From Parasedimentitalea huanghaiensis (lineage in GTDB: Bacteria; Pseudomonadota; Alphaproteobacteria; Rhodobacterales; Rhodobacteraceae): 64,000 nucleotides of DNA. Shown in pieces: positions 9,491 to 18,025 of the stretch; the stretch's first letter is position 1, and every line of letters begins with the position of its first letter. Made by a program: the position numbers and the translations under genes. The stretch covers positions 248,001-312,000 of the forward strand of contig NZ_WQLV01000002.1 of assembly GCF_009753675.1 (NCBI RefSeq), in the 5' to 3' direction. The notes below the pieces were generated by a model, which worked only from the letters and a program-made list of their open reading frames with translations, was not told where the DNA came from and did no database searches.

Positions 9491-10797
9491 CCATCTTTTT
9501 CACCAATGCCCGCCTGATCGACCCTGAGGCAGGGACTGATGCTCCGGGCAATTTGCTGGTCCAAGACGGAAAGATTACCGAAATATTTCCGGAAAACATC
9601 GAATTTGAGGCAATGTTTCGCGCGCGAAACATTTCTCCAGAAGCTGTTGAAATCATTGATTGCAAAAACCGCTGTCTGGCCCCCGGTATCGTCGATATCG
9701 GTGTCAAAGTCTGCGAACCGGGCGAACGTCACAAGGAAAGTTACAAATCGGCGGGCCTTGCGGCGGCGGCGGGTGGTGTCACCACCATGGTCACTCGCCC
9801 CGATACCTCACCCGCGATCGATAACCCAGAGGCCTTGGAATTTGTTACCCGCCGTGCGCAGGCTGATGCGCCGGTCAACGTGTTGCCAATGGCCGCGCTG
9901 ACCAAAGGACGCGACGGGCGTGAGATGACCGAGATCGGCTTTCTGATGGACGCCGGCGCGGTGGCTTTTACCGATTGCGACCGGGTTGTCACCGATACCA
10001 AGGTGTTCTCGCGTGCTTTGACCTATGCCCGGTCATGTGGCGCATTGGTCATTGCCCACCCGCAAGAGCCTATCCTGTCCAAGGGCGCCGCGGCCACCAG
10101 TGGCAAATTCGCCGCGCTGCGCGGGTTACCCGCCGTGTCGCCAATGGCGGAACGCATGGGGCTGGACCGGGACATCGCGCTGTTGGAAATGACCGGTGCG
10201 AGATACCACGCTGACCAAATCACCACTGCCCGCGCCCTGCCCGCGCTTGAGCGTGCCAAGAATAATGGGTTGGACATCACCGCCGGCACGTCGATCCATC
10301 ACCTGACATTGAACGAGTTGGACCCGGCGGATTACCGGACCTTCTTTAAGGTCAAGCCACCGCTACGATCCGAGGAAGACCGTCTGGCCGTAGTCGAGGC
10401 CGTGCGGACGGGGCTGATCGATACCATCAGTTCAATGCACACCCCGCAGGATGAAGAAAGCAAACGCCTGCCGTTTGAAGAGGCCGCTGCCGGTGCCGTT
10501 GCGCTGGAAACCCTACTGCCCGCTGCCCTGCGTCTGTATCACTCGGAACATCTGGACCTGCCCACTCTGTTCCGTGCCATGTCCCTGAACCCGGCCAAGC
10601 GCTTGGGTCTGGATAGTGGCCGTCTGTGTGCCGGTGCCCCTGCGGATTTGTTGCTGTTTGATCCGGATGTGCCCTTTGTAATGGATCGCTTTGCTTTGAA
10701 ATCCAAATCGCAGAACACACCGTTTGACGGCCAGCGTATGCAAGGTAGGGTGCTGGCAACCTATGTCGCCGGTCAGCCGGTCTACCGGAGAACCTGA
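9487..10797 (+). CDS. pyrC: dihydroorotase homologue, probably non-catalytic (PyrX/PyrC' type)
   Basis: A 436-residue amidohydrolase closest to class I dihydroorotase: it keeps APGIVDIG, the GAVAFTD segment, IHHLTLNE, KVKPPLRSEEDR and the C-terminal GAPADLLLFDPD. The metal-binding HxH is replaced (Gly72 and Lys74 in VDIGVKVCEPGE), and the catalytic Asp of the usual TDHAPH is missing, the segment reading SSMHTP (residues 315-320). Such proteins in Pseudomonas are structural partners of aspartate carbamoyltransferase. That role is inferred here from the shared operon with pyrB; an active dihydroorotase must then lie elsewhere. It overlaps its neighbours at both ends. Confidence 0.85.
   Translation: MTIFFTNARLIDPEAGTDAPGNLLVQDGKITEIFPENIEFEAMFRARNISPEAVEIIDCKNRCLAPGIVDIGVKVCEPGERHKESYKSAGLAAAAGGVTTMVTRPDTSPAIDNPEALEFVTRRAQADAPVNVLPMAALTKGRDGREMTEIGFLMDAGAVAFTDCDRVVTDTKVFSRALTYARSCGALVIAHPQEPILSKGAAATSGKFAALRGLPAVSPMAERMGLDRDIALLEMTGARYHADQITTARALPALERAKNNGLDITAGTSIHHLTLNELDPADYRTFFKVKPPLRSEEDRLAVVEAVRTGLIDTISSMHTPQDEESKRLPFEEAAAGAVALETLLPAALRLYHSEHLDLPTLFRAMSLNPAKRLGLDSGRLCAGAPADLLLFDPDVPFVMDRFALKSKSQNTPFDGQRMQGRVLATYVAGQPVYRRT
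9613..9632. repeat. 20-bp perfect palindrome inside dihydroorotase homologue
   Basis: ATGTTTCGCGCGCGAAACAT is its own reverse complement. It lies in the coding sequence for residues about 43-49, in a region where dihydroorotases vary. It could be a chance product of Arg/Ala codons or a protein-binding site. Confidence 0.5.
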
Positions 10798-11402
10798 TGC
10801 CTGTATTTGAGACCTCTGCCGCCCTGTTGCTACTTTGGGCCGTGATTGGCTATGGGCTGGGGTCGATCCCCTTTGGGCTGTTGCTGACCCGTGTGATGGG
10901 TCTGGGCAATCTGCGCGATATCGGGTCGGGCAACATCGGCACCACCAATGTTTTGCGCACAGGGTCCAAAAAGGCAGCGGCGCTGACCCTGCTGCTGGAC
11001 GGTGGCAAGGGTGCAGTCGCAGTTCTGATTGCCCGCGCCTTTGCGGGTGACGACGCGGCGCAGCTCGCTGGGCTGATGGCCTTTGTCGGTCACTGCTTTC
11101 CAGTCTGGCTCGGCTTCAAAGGCGGCAAGGGTGTCGCCACCTTCCTTGGTCTAATGTTGGCGCTGGCCTGGCCTGTTGGCATCACTTGCTGCGCCACATG
11201 GTTAGCCACCGCGGCTGTTAGCCGGATTTCTTCGGTGGGGGCATTGGGCGCAGCTCTGTCAGCGCCATTTTGGGCAGTGCTGCTGGGATACGCAGATGCA
11301 GTTCTTCTTGCGGCTGCCCTTGCGACAATTGTGGTCTGGCGGCACAGCGCAAACATCACCCGCATCCGCGCGGGGACTGAGCCAAAAATCGGACAGAAGT
11401 AG
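10797..11402 (+). CDS. plsY: acyl-phosphate:glycerol-3-phosphate acyltransferase
   Basis: Integral membrane enzyme of 201 residues that acylates glycerol-3-phosphate using acyl phosphate, the first step of phospholipid synthesis. The three PlsY motifs are visible: GSIPFGLLLTR near residue 20, GSGNIGTTNVLRTG near residue 42, and FPVWLGFKGGKGVATFLG near residue 103. Multiple hydrophobic helices fit the five-helix family topology. Its ATG overlaps the upstream stop by one base (TGATG), making it the last gene of the operon that starts with pyrB. Confidence 0.95.
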   Translation: MPVFETSAALLLLWAVIGYGLGSIPFGLLLTRVMGLGNLRDIGSGNIGTTNVLRTGSKKAAALTLLLDGGKGAVAVLIARAFAGDDAAQLAGLMAFVGHCFPVWLGFKGGKGVATFLGLMLALAWPVGITCCATWLATAAVSRISSVGALGAALSAPFWAVLLGYADAVLLAAALATIVVWRHSANITRIRAGTEPKIGQK

Positions 11403-11721
11403 TCCCGGCTTAGCGCCCCTTGCTGCACATAATCGCCCCAGTAGACTATGGTTCACCGGATGCCCTGTGGACCCTTGCGGTGTTGCACCGTTAGCGATGG
11501 TTGCACCCAGCACCATATGCTCACGCTGTTTTCACAACCATTTGTTTCGGCACAGATGCACAGCCAGCCCTCTGCCATGCACAATCAAATTGAGTTGCTT
11601 TGAACGTGAACGTCAAAGGTCCCAGATCAGTGTCGTGGTCATCAATTACGGTGCCCCAAAACGATACAAGCCTTGCCCAATTGAATTTACCGATCGGGCA
11701 CTCACTCAAAGGATATAAACA
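11403..11721. other. intergenic region plsY to YHS gene
   Basis: About 320 bases without a convincing gene. The last 15 bases hold AAAGGA eight bases before the YHS start codon. No strong hairpin, repeat or consensus promoter was seen; the segment is moderately AT-rich toward its right end, where the YHS gene promoter should lie. Confidence 0.6.
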
Positions 11722-12195
11722 ATGAACACAGTCAAAACACTGATCAGCGGCGTCGCCCTATCCGTCGCTCTGGCAACTTCGGCCATGGCGGCCGGCGTTG
11801 AACTGAATGCGTCATCTACCGGTCTAGCCCTGCAAGGTTACGACCCTGTTGCCTATTTCACAGTTGGTGAACCCACCAAGGGCAATTGGAAAATCACCAG
11901 CCTGCACAACGATGCCATGTACCGTTTTTCTTCAGAAGAAAACAAAGTTGCCTTTGAAAAGAACCCAGAAGCCTATCTACCGGAATACGGCGGATACTGC
12001 GCCTTTGGTGCGGCAATGGGTTTCAAATTTGACGGTGATCCAACCCTGTGGCGGATTGTTGACGGCGAACTGTTTTTGAACATTTCCTCAGACATCCAAG
12101 AGCGTTGGGAAACCGACATTCCCGGCTTCATTGTTCAAGCGGACGCAAACTGGGAAGACATTGCCGACAAAGAACCGGCAGCCTTGCAGAACTAA
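11722..12195 (+). CDS. exported YHS domain protein
   Basis: A 157-residue protein with a clear Sec signal peptide (positive start, hydrophobic core, cleavage after about AMAA, residue 24). The mature part carries a YHS-like fold: LQGYDPVAYF near residue 37, YRFSSEENKVAFEKNPEAYLPEYGGYCA, the core YHS block. YHS proteins often bind metals or heme and are frequently periplasmic in Proteobacteria. The specific role here is unknown. A good ribosome site precedes the ATG and a strong hairpin follows the stop, so it is probably monocistronic. Confidence 0.85.
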   Translation: MNTVKTLISGVALSVALATSAMAAGVELNASSTGLALQGYDPVAYFTVGEPTKGNWKITSLHNDAMYRFSSEENKVAFEKNPEAYLPEYGGYCAFGAAMGFKFDGDPTLWRIVDGELFLNISSDIQERWETDIPGFIVQADANWEDIADKEPAALQN

Positions 12196-12218
12196 GCTTA
12201 TAACCACTCACATGAACC

Positions 12219-12252
12219 GACCGGCGGCAGGGCAACTTGCCGCCGGTCATTT
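12219..12252 (+). terminator. hairpin after YHS gene
   Basis: An 11-bp perfect stem (GACCGGCGGCA paired with TGCCGCCGGTC) with an 8-base loop, followed by ATTTTA. It sits between convergent genes and probably stops transcription of the YHS gene; the opposite side has no T-run. Confidence 0.75.
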
Positions 12253-12258
12253 TACTGC

Positions 12259-12513
12259 TTAGCCGCCCTGCGCCATCCGCTCGGTGGCTTCAGCGGTGCG
12301 TTTGGTGTTGTCGTAAATGCCTAAGAACAGATACATCATTCCGCCCATCAGGATGACATAGAGCCCTCCAAAAATCAGCACTCCGACAGCCGCAAGCACG
12401 CCGCCCTGTTCGTTCATCATGGCGCCACCAGCCCCAACGACAACGGCGATGCACATCAGGGCAACAACTACAGTGATCAGTTTTTCGAGAGATGAAATAA
12501 AAAAGTCGCGCAT
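12259..12513 (-). CDS. small two-helix membrane protein
   Basis: An 84-residue protein with two hydrophobic helices (about residues 11-31 and 40-65) separated by GGAMMNEQGG, then a short polar tail. I do not recognise the family. It is divergent from the GbsR/MarR regulator starting at 12675, so the palindrome between them may control it too. ATG 12513 is preceded by GGAGAATACCT, which supports this start. Confidence 0.7.
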   Translation of the reverse strand: MRDFFISSLEKLITVVVALMCIAVVVGAGGAMMNEQGGVLAAVGVLIFGGLYVILMGGMMYLFLGIYDNTKRTAEATERMAQGG

Positions 12514-12617
12514 AGGTATTCTCCAAATTTGGGTGTGAATATCCTAAGGATGCGCGATTTTTGGGGTTTGTGGCAAATTTTATGGTTCGCCAATCCAAAG
12601 GCGCCCCGAGAAGAAAC

Positions 12618-12659
12618 TTGACAATTCTGTGTTTTCGGTATTTTCTGTTATTACAGAAA
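12618..12659 (+). promoter_or_regulatory. promoter and 18-bp palindromic operator of GbsR-like gene
   Basis: TTGACA at 12618-12623 matches the -35 consensus. The palindrome TTTCTGT-TATT-ACAGAAA occupies 12642-12659, overlapping the expected -10 area, and an overlapping repeat CTGTTATT/AATAACAG spans 12645-12665. The position right before the regulator gene suggests autorepression; the divergent 84-residue gene may share it. Confidence 0.6.
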
Positions 12660-12674
12660 TAACAGGATTTCGTG

Positions 12675-13211
12675 ATGAAACTGACCCCCGCCATGCAAAA
12701 CTTCATCCTACACTGGGGGGAAATGGGTTCGCGGTGGGGCGTAAATCGATCCGTCGCGCAGATCCATGCCTTGTTGCATATCACACCAGATCCGATGACC
12801 GCTGATGAGATCTGCGACGCCCTGAACCTGGCTCGGTCAAACGTGTCGAACGGATTGAAAGAGCTGCAATCGCAGGGGCTGGTAAAAACCAGTCGCAAAC
12901 TCGGCGACCGGCGTGATCATTTCACGTCGATCCGGGACATGTTCGATCTGGTAGATGCGGTGATTGCAGCACGGCGGGAACGAGAAATTGCCCCAACACT
13001 ACGTGCCTTACAAGAGGTAGTGACCGAAGCCGAAAGCGACGCAACGCCCAAAATTGTCAAAGACAGAATGGGGGAAACCCTGCGGGTCATGAAGATGTTT
13101 GACGACTGGTACGCAGACTTTTCCCGACTGCCCCGTTCGGTTCATTTGGCGGTGCTGAAACTGGGTTCAAAATTGGTGCGTTTTCTACCGGGAGGTAAGC
13201 CCAACGACTAG
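12675..13211 (+). CDS. GbsR/MarR family transcriptional regulator
   Basis: Winged-helix regulator of 178 residues. The DNA-binding region lies at about 35-85 (MTADEICDALNLARSNVSNGLKELQSQGL), and a long C-terminal helical part follows, the arrangement of the GbsR subfamily of MarR proteins. GTG at 12672 is an alternative start directly before the ATG. Its own palindromic operator lies 16 bases upstream. Downstream come two membrane proteins and a desaturase in the same direction, the likely regulon, so a role in membrane or osmotic adaptation is possible but inferred. Confidence 0.85.
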   Translation: MKLTPAMQNFILHWGEMGSRWGVNRSVAQIHALLHITPDPMTADEICDALNLARSNVSNGLKELQSQGLVKTSRKLGDRRDHFTSIRDMFDLVDAVIAARREREIAPTLRALQEVVTEAESDATPKIVKDRMGETLRVMKMFDDWYADFSRLPRSVHLAVLKLGSKLVRFLPGGKPND

Positions 13212-13263
13212 CCTAACAGGCACACACCAGCAGGCCGGACAGAAGACGTTTGGAGATTTCTAA

Positions 13264-13737
13264 ATGACGACCTTTATCAAATTCACCGTCCCGGATAACA
13301 GATTTTTTGGTTTCTTGCTGCTGGCCCCAATTGCCACCAGCCTTAGTCTCCTTGCGCTAACCTTTGTTTTTCTCGCCGTGCAACCCACGCTCGTTCTGCT
13401 GTTTCCATCAGCAAAGGAAGGGCTGGACGAAGCAATTATGGTGCTCCCCGTCATGCAACTTATTGCGGGCATGTCGCCGATATTTGGTGGCTTGCAATAT
13501 CTGCTTTTTGGCGGCGTAGCCCTGTGGATCTACCTGCAAAACAACCCAGTAAGACCCTGGGCCTGTGCGTTACTATTGTTTGCAGTAAACGGCGCGGTGA
13601 CAGCGGGCATCTACCTTTTTGTAGATCAGGAGTTTGGCGTGCTTTGCTTTACGCTTGGGTCATTCTTCGCGCCAGTTTGGGGATTGGTTTTTGCCCTGTT
13701 TTACAGACGTTTCACCCGGCAAGAGGCCAATCTGTGA
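13264..13737 (+). CDS. polytopic membrane protein, paralogue 1
   Basis: A 157-residue protein with about four membrane helices. The segment QYLLFGGVALWIYLQNN and the later VWGLVFALFYRRFTRQ match the arrangement of the next gene product (PWLIFGGPALWSSLRKH ... FWWIFHLLTKRR), so the two are diverged tandem duplicates. The family is not known to me. ATG 13264 follows a gap of 52 bases from the regulator stop; GGAG lies 7-10 bases before it. Confidence 0.75.
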   Translation: MTTFIKFTVPDNRFFGFLLLAPIATSLSLLALTFVFLAVQPTLVLLFPSAKEGLDEAIMVLPVMQLIAGMSPIFGGLQYLLFGGVALWIYLQNNPVRPWACALLLFAVNGAVTAGIYLFVDQEFGVLCFTLGSFFAPVWGLVFALFYRRFTRQEANL

Positions 13738-13781
13738 TCTGACGACCATTGCTGTCAAAAATTTTGCAACGGAATTTGGTC

Positions 13782-14219
13782 ATGACAGAATTATCGAAAA
13801 GCAAACCGGAAACCCAATCTGCCAGGCCCGCGCTCTACGAGGTCAACAAACGAGATTTCTACATCGCCTTGTTCGGCGCACCAATGTTGACGGCACTTCT
13901 ATTTTTCTGGGTTTTACTGATACCCGTTTTTGCAGTTCTTTTTGGCGGTGTTCCCTGGTTAATTTTTGGCGGGCCTGCACTGTGGAGCAGCCTGAGAAAG
14001 CACGGGCCCGGCCTCAGACTATTGCGCTCGGCATTTGTCGCCAATCTTGTGGGCACACCCTTGGTCGTTGCCATCTACGTCCTGTTTGATGCAAGGCCAG
14101 ACCGCTTTTTAAAAGAACTGATCGAGTCGATGTTTGTTGTCGCTTTTGGCTGCATTTTTTCACTGATCTGGGCGACCGCATTCTGGTGGATATTCCACCT
14201 TCTAACCAAACGGCGATAG
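13782..14219 (+). CDS. polytopic membrane protein, paralogue 2
   Basis: A 145-residue protein with about four membrane helices, shorter in its central loop than its left neighbour but sharing the FGG-ALW motif and helix order. ATG at 13782 is favoured; an ATG at 13749 would add 11 residues. Residues 1-25 form a charged cytoplasmic extension (KSKPETQ). Function unknown. The pair sits between a GbsR-type regulator and a desaturase, suggesting membrane physiology. Confidence 0.72.
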   Translation: MTELSKSKPETQSARPALYEVNKRDFYIALFGAPMLTALLFFWVLLIPVFAVLFGGVPWLIFGGPALWSSLRKHGPGLRLLRSAFVANLVGTPLVVAIYVLFDARPDRFLKELIESMFVVAFGCIFSLIWATAFWWIFHLLTKRR

Positions 14220-14235
14220 GCAAAATTCACCAAGT

Positions 14236-14258
14236 TGCTCTCTGAACCGCAGAGAGCA
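14236..14258 (+). terminator. short hairpin between membrane protein and desaturase
   Basis: TGCTCTCT and AGAGAGCA pair around a 7-base loop. No T-run follows, so this may be an attenuating or processing stem rather than a terminator. Confidence 0.4.
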
Positions 14259-14295
14259 CCCGTTCAGCATTAAACAGCCAGGAAAGGATCACAAA

Positions 14296-15144
14296 ATGTG
14301 CCAAGCCATTCCACGCGAAACCGCCCCCCATGATGTTGCATGGCAAGACTTACTGCCAATGACCCGGCACCAGAAATTCATCGAGCTTACCCTTCCGCTG
14401 CCCTGGTTACTGGCTTCTTGGGCACTCTTTGCCTCGCCTGTTTGGTGGCTGGGGGCTTTGCCAAGTTTCATGTTTTTCCTCTGTGCACTGCGGCTGAACC
14501 ACGAGGCCATTCATAGCAACCTTGGCCTGTCGAGACGCACGGACATTGCCATCCTGCATATCCTGAGCGCGCTGATGGGAGGGTCAAACTGCGCGGTAGC
14601 CTGGAACCACATGCAGCACCACCGTCATGCCATGGGACCAAAAGACCATGAAGGACATTGCGGCGAGATGACAGCCTTAGAAGTCCTGAGATATGGGCCA
14701 CGCTTCCCCCTTGATTTGAACCGGGCAGCTTGGTCAATGGGGGGACGGAAATGGCGGCTGCGCATTCTGCAGGACTGGCTTGGCGTCGCAGCATTTACAA
14801 TCTTTGCACTGTGGCTCGGGCAGCGCTTTTTACTGCTACACTTGGTTGCGGTCGCTGTGGCGCAATGCCTGACTGCGTTTTTTGCGGTCTGGATCACCCA
14901 TCAGGGCACCACAAACAGTGGGCTGGCAGCCCGCAGCCAACGAGGCGTGTTGGCCAAGGCGGCTTACCTGATGTTCTACCATCGCGAGCACCATTTGTTT
15001 CCGAAGGTGCCCGTTGCCCGGCTGCCAGAATTGGCGGATCGATTAGACCGCGGGATTGCAGGATATGCTGAAAGTCGGCGTCCAGTCGTCTCGTTCCTGG
15101 ACAGCGAAAAAGTTGGACGAGGTTCGCCCATTTCGTCTTGCTAG
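14296..15144 (+). CDS. fatty acid desaturase family protein
   Basis: Membrane di-iron oxygenase of 282 residues. The three histidine boxes are present: HEAIH (about residue 72), HMQHH with RHA after it (about 110), and HREHH (about 234), with helices between. These are the metal ligands of acyl-lipid desaturases and related carotenoid ketolases or hydroxylases; the substrate cannot be decided. AGGAAAGGA lies seven bases before the ATG. The setting after a GbsR regulator and two membrane proteins suggests lipid adjustment. Confidence 0.85.
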   Translation: MCQAIPRETAPHDVAWQDLLPMTRHQKFIELTLPLPWLLASWALFASPVWWLGALPSFMFFLCALRLNHEAIHSNLGLSRRTDIAILHILSALMGGSNCAVAWNHMQHHRHAMGPKDHEGHCGEMTALEVLRYGPRFPLDLNRAAWSMGGRKWRLRILQDWLGVAAFTIFALWLGQRFLLLHLVAVAVAQCLTAFFAVWITHQGTTNSGLAARSQRGVLAKAAYLMFYHREHHLFPKVPVARLPELADRLDRGIAGYAESRRPVVSFLDSEKVGRGSPISSC

Positions 15145-15166
15145 AAGTAGTTCAGCCGAAAACGTG

Positions 15167-15199
15167 TCGAACAGCCCGGCCAATATCCGGGCTGTTCGA
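15167..15199. terminator. bidirectional terminator between desaturase and gshA
   Basis: A 13-bp perfect stem TCGAACAGCCCGG / CCGGGCTGTTCGA with a 7-base loop, centred between two convergent genes. On the minus strand the stem is followed at a short distance by CGTTTTC, so it should serve gshA best. Confidence 0.8.
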
Positions 15200-15207
15200 T
15201 TGATAGG

Positions 15208-16578
15208 TTAGTAACTGAACTCGCCATAGATCTTGGTCAGATCCCCATTCCAATCGCCATGATAGCGCTCCAGCAGCTCATCAGCGGGGACTTTACCGCT
15301 GTCCAAGCTGTCTTTCAGCGCGTTTAGGAAATGGGTTTCGTCTGGGACCAACCCACCAGCGCCGGCCCGTCCGCGTGCTTTTAGCCCAGCATCGGAAATT
15401 GCCACCACTTCGCGGGCCAGATCCATCATCTTGATGTCCCCCACTTGCGCCTGCAAGGCGGACTGCGAAGCTGCGACCCGCAGGCCTTCGCGTGTTTCGG
15501 CGTCCCAGCCTTTGGCCAGATCCCATGCCGCATCAAGGCTGGACTGGTCATACATCAAGCCAACCCAGAACGCAGGCAGCGCACAAAGACGACGCCACGG
15601 GCCACCATCTGCGCCGCGCATCTCCATGTATTTCTTGATCCGCGCCTCGGGGAAGGCCGTGGTCAGGTGGTCTGCCCAGTCTGACAGCGTTGGCATTTCG
15701 CCAGGTAGCGCAGGCAATTCGCCCTTTAGGAAGTCGCGGAACGACATGCCCAGCGCGTTGATATATTCACCGTTGCGATAGACAAAATACATCGGCACAT
15801 CGAGCGCATATTGCACGTAGGCCTCAAACCCAAAGCCCTCTTCGAACACAAAAGGCAGCATGCCTGTGCGCGCATCGTCCAGATGACGCCAGATCTTGCT
15901 CCGCCAGGATTTGTGACCGTTTGGTTTACCCTCAAAGAACGGCGAATTAGCAAAGAGAGCGGTCGCTACAGGTTGCAGTGCCAGCGCGACGCGTAGCTTT
16001 TGCACCATGTCGGCTTCGGAGCCGAAATCAATGTTGACCTGCACGGTGGTGGTGCGGCGCATCATGTCGCGCCCCATGGTGCCCACCTTGGTCATGTAAT
16101 CGTTCATAAGGGTGTAACGGCCCTTGGGCATCAATGGCATCTGGTCATGCGTCCAGATCGGAGCCGCACCCAGACCAATGAAACCAACACCGATTTTATC
16201 AGCGATTTCCTTGACCTCGCGCAGATGGGTGTTCACCTCGTCGCAAGTCTCGTGGATGGTTTCCAGCGGAGCACCTGACAGTTCCAGCGCGCCGCCCGGT
16301 TCCAGGCTGACATTGGCTCCGTCTTTTTCCAGACCAATCAGATTGCCGCCTTCGGTGACCGGCGACCAGCCATAGCTGTCGCGCAGGCCTTGTAGCACCG
16401 CCACAATAGAGCGTTCGCCCTCAAACGGCAGCGGCTTCAGCGAGTCTTTGCAATAGCCGAACTTTTCATGCTCGGTGCCGATACGCCAATCGGCCTTGGG
16501 TTTGCAGCCATCAGCCAGATAACCCGCCAGTTGGTCGTGATGTTCGATGGGCCCGCCACCGGACTGAGGAATGGACAT
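15208..16578 (-). CDS. gshA: glutamate-cysteine ligase (plant/alphaproteobacterial type)
   Basis: Joins glutamate and cysteine, the first step of glutathione synthesis. The 456-residue protein is of the GSH1-like type found in plants and alphaproteobacteria: GTEHEKFGY near residue 34, EPGGALELSGAPLETIHE near residue 95, PKGRYTLMNDYM near 150, and TTVQVNIDFGSE near 180. Length and motif order fit the family. It lies 65 bp downstream of the DUF gene at 16644 on the same strand, so it may end an operon that starts with rsmE. A strong terminator follows. Confidence 0.95.
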   Translation of the reverse strand: MSIPQSGGGPIEHHDQLAGYLADGCKPKADWRIGTEHEKFGYCKDSLKPLPFEGERSIVAVLQGLRDSYGWSPVTEGGNLIGLEKDGANVSLEPGGALELSGAPLETIHETCDEVNTHLREVKEIADKIGVGFIGLGAAPIWTHDQMPLMPKGRYTLMNDYMTKVGTMGRDMMRRTTTVQVNIDFGSEADMVQKLRVALALQPVATALFANSPFFEGKPNGHKSWRSKIWRHLDDARTGMLPFVFEEGFGFEAYVQYALDVPMYFVYRNGEYINALGMSFRDFLKGELPALPGEMPTLSDWADHLTTAFPEARIKKYMEMRGADGGPWRRLCALPAFWVGLMYDQSSLDAAWDLAKGWDAETREGLRVAASQSALQAQVGDIKMMDLAREVVAISDAGLKARGRAGAGGLVPDETHFLNALKDSLDSGKVPADELLERYHGDWNGDLTKIYGEFSY

Positions 16579-16643
16579 GAGCGGCGCTCCGTTGCTGTAA
16601 GATCATGTTGGTCGATCAGTGGTGAGGTGAATTTACGTGACTG

Positions 16644-17171
16644 TCAATGCAGCCTGTGCATTGGCGGGCGCGTGGCATTGCGTTCCCAGATCACGACATG
16701 GTGAGGTCCAGGTTTGCGCAGCTCCGCCAACATCCGTTCTGTGCGCAATCCGGGCAGACTGGCAAAGACATCAAACAGGGTCTCGGTCCCCGCTGCATTC
16801 ACCGGAATATGCAAGGCATCTTGCCCCGGCTGCTGGAGGATCCAATGGGCGGGTTTGGCGGTGTGGTCCAGCGCCAGCATGGTCAGTTCGGACACCGCAA
16901 CGGCGCCGCCTGTCAAGGGACCGAAATAGGCAATTTGGCCCTCGTCCACCTGCACCACGCCCGGACCATCAGCCTCAAGACGAAAGCGCAGCCGTTGCAC
17001 GCCCACAATCGCAAGTGCGGTGCCGATGATCAGCAGAACCCAGCCTCCCCAGAACAACAAGCCAAAAGCCCCCAACACCCAGCGCAGCCCCATCAACAAC
17101 ACAACGGCGGCAACGATAAGTTCGCGCCAGCGCCAGAGTGCGGTTCGGGCTTCAGGTCTGATAAGACTCAT
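16644..17171 (-). CDS. conserved two-helix membrane protein
   Basis: A 175-residue protein with two adjacent helices (residues about 17-35 and 40-60) and a cytoplasmic C-terminal beta-rich region (GVVQVDEGQIAYFGPLTGG) of unknown function. Its start overlaps the GNAT stop by four bases (ATGA), indicating translational coupling. Together with rsmE and the GNAT gene it forms a tight three-gene block. No family name can be assigned by eye, though the arrangement seems conserved in related bacteria. Confidence 0.75.
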   Translation of the reverse strand: MSLIRPEARTALWRWRELIVAAVVLLMGLRWVLGAFGLLFWGGWVLLIIGTALAIVGVQRLRFRLEADGPGVVQVDEGQIAYFGPLTGGAVAVSELTMLALDHTAKPAHWILQQPGQDALHIPVNAAGTETLFDVFASLPGLRTERMLAELRKPGPHHVVIWERNATRPPMHRLH

Positions 17172-18025
17172 GTTGTTTCCTTTCGGCCAGTATCGAACAG
17201 GACCAACGAAAACTCTCCTGCCCGTTGATACCCTAAGGACATATAGGCACGAACCGCGGCGGTACTAGCAGCAAACAGCACAGATTGTGTCACCCCCTTG
17301 GCGCGAACCTCTTGCAGGTGCAACGCCAGGGCAAGGCGGGCATAACCGCGACCGCGCAGGTCGGGTGGTGTGTAAACGCCACCAACTTGCACCACCGAAG
17401 GCAGGACCGCGTTGAAACCTGTCATTGCAACGGGCTGATTTTTGACCAATAGCGCACGGTGGCTGTCTTTTTCTATATAGCTGGTGATGTCAGTTTCAGC
17501 CACTGCTGTGGCCTTACGCTTAGACGTTCCCATGACCTCAAAATGGTAGCTGGCACGCCAGTGCACCACCAGTTCGCGTGGCACTACCGACAGCGGTACC
17601 AGCTCCCCTCCCTGCATTTGAGGCATAATCAATTCTGCCAAATTCAAACGAAAGGCAGGCTCGTCGTCATTGAGTAAAGTCGGCATGTTACTTAGCCCGG
17701 CAGCCGACAAAAAGGCGCGAACCTGACGTGCTTCCCCCAAACACCCGGTCAACACGGGCCGATCAGCAATCAGGTCGCTCGCGCGCGCCCACATGCGATC
17801 AACTGCATTTGGCGCCTGTAACAGGATCATGCCCGAATTGGTGATAGCAAAAATCCCGGAGGCTGATCCTTGGGCCAACCAGATAGTCATGCCTTTGTCA
17901 GACGTTTTATCATGAAGCCCGTGATCACGCAGATTGCTCAGCAGGAACATCGACGATTGAAGGTTGGCGTACAAAAAGGACTGGATCCAGTCCAGATCTG
18001 CGTCCTGCGCTAGACGCCAGTTCAT
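17168..18025 (-). CDS. GNAT family N-acetyltransferase
   Basis: Protein of 285 residues whose C-terminal part has the GNAT acetyl-CoA motif: VGGVYTPPDLRGRGYARLALALH near residue 225 (V-x-P-x-x-R-G-x-G-x-A), with a following helix. The N-terminal half resembles the first GNAT lobe. The ATG at 18025 overlaps the rsmE stop by one base (TGATG); the open frame upstream lies inside rsmE and has no homology signal. Substrate unknown. Confidence 0.83.
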   Translation of the reverse strand: MNWRLAQDADLDWIQSFLYANLQSSMFLLSNLRDHGLHDKTSDKGMTIWLAQGSASGIFAITNSGMILLQAPNAVDRMWARASDLIADRPVLTGCLGEARQVRAFLSAAGLSNMPTLLNDDEPAFRLNLAELIMPQMQGGELVPLSVVPRELVVHWRASYHFEVMGTSKRKATAVAETDITSYIEKDSHRALLVKNQPVAMTGFNAVLPSVVQVGGVYTPPDLRGRGYARLALALHLQEVRAKGVTQSVLFAASTAAVRAYMSLGYQRAGEFSLVLFDTGRKETT

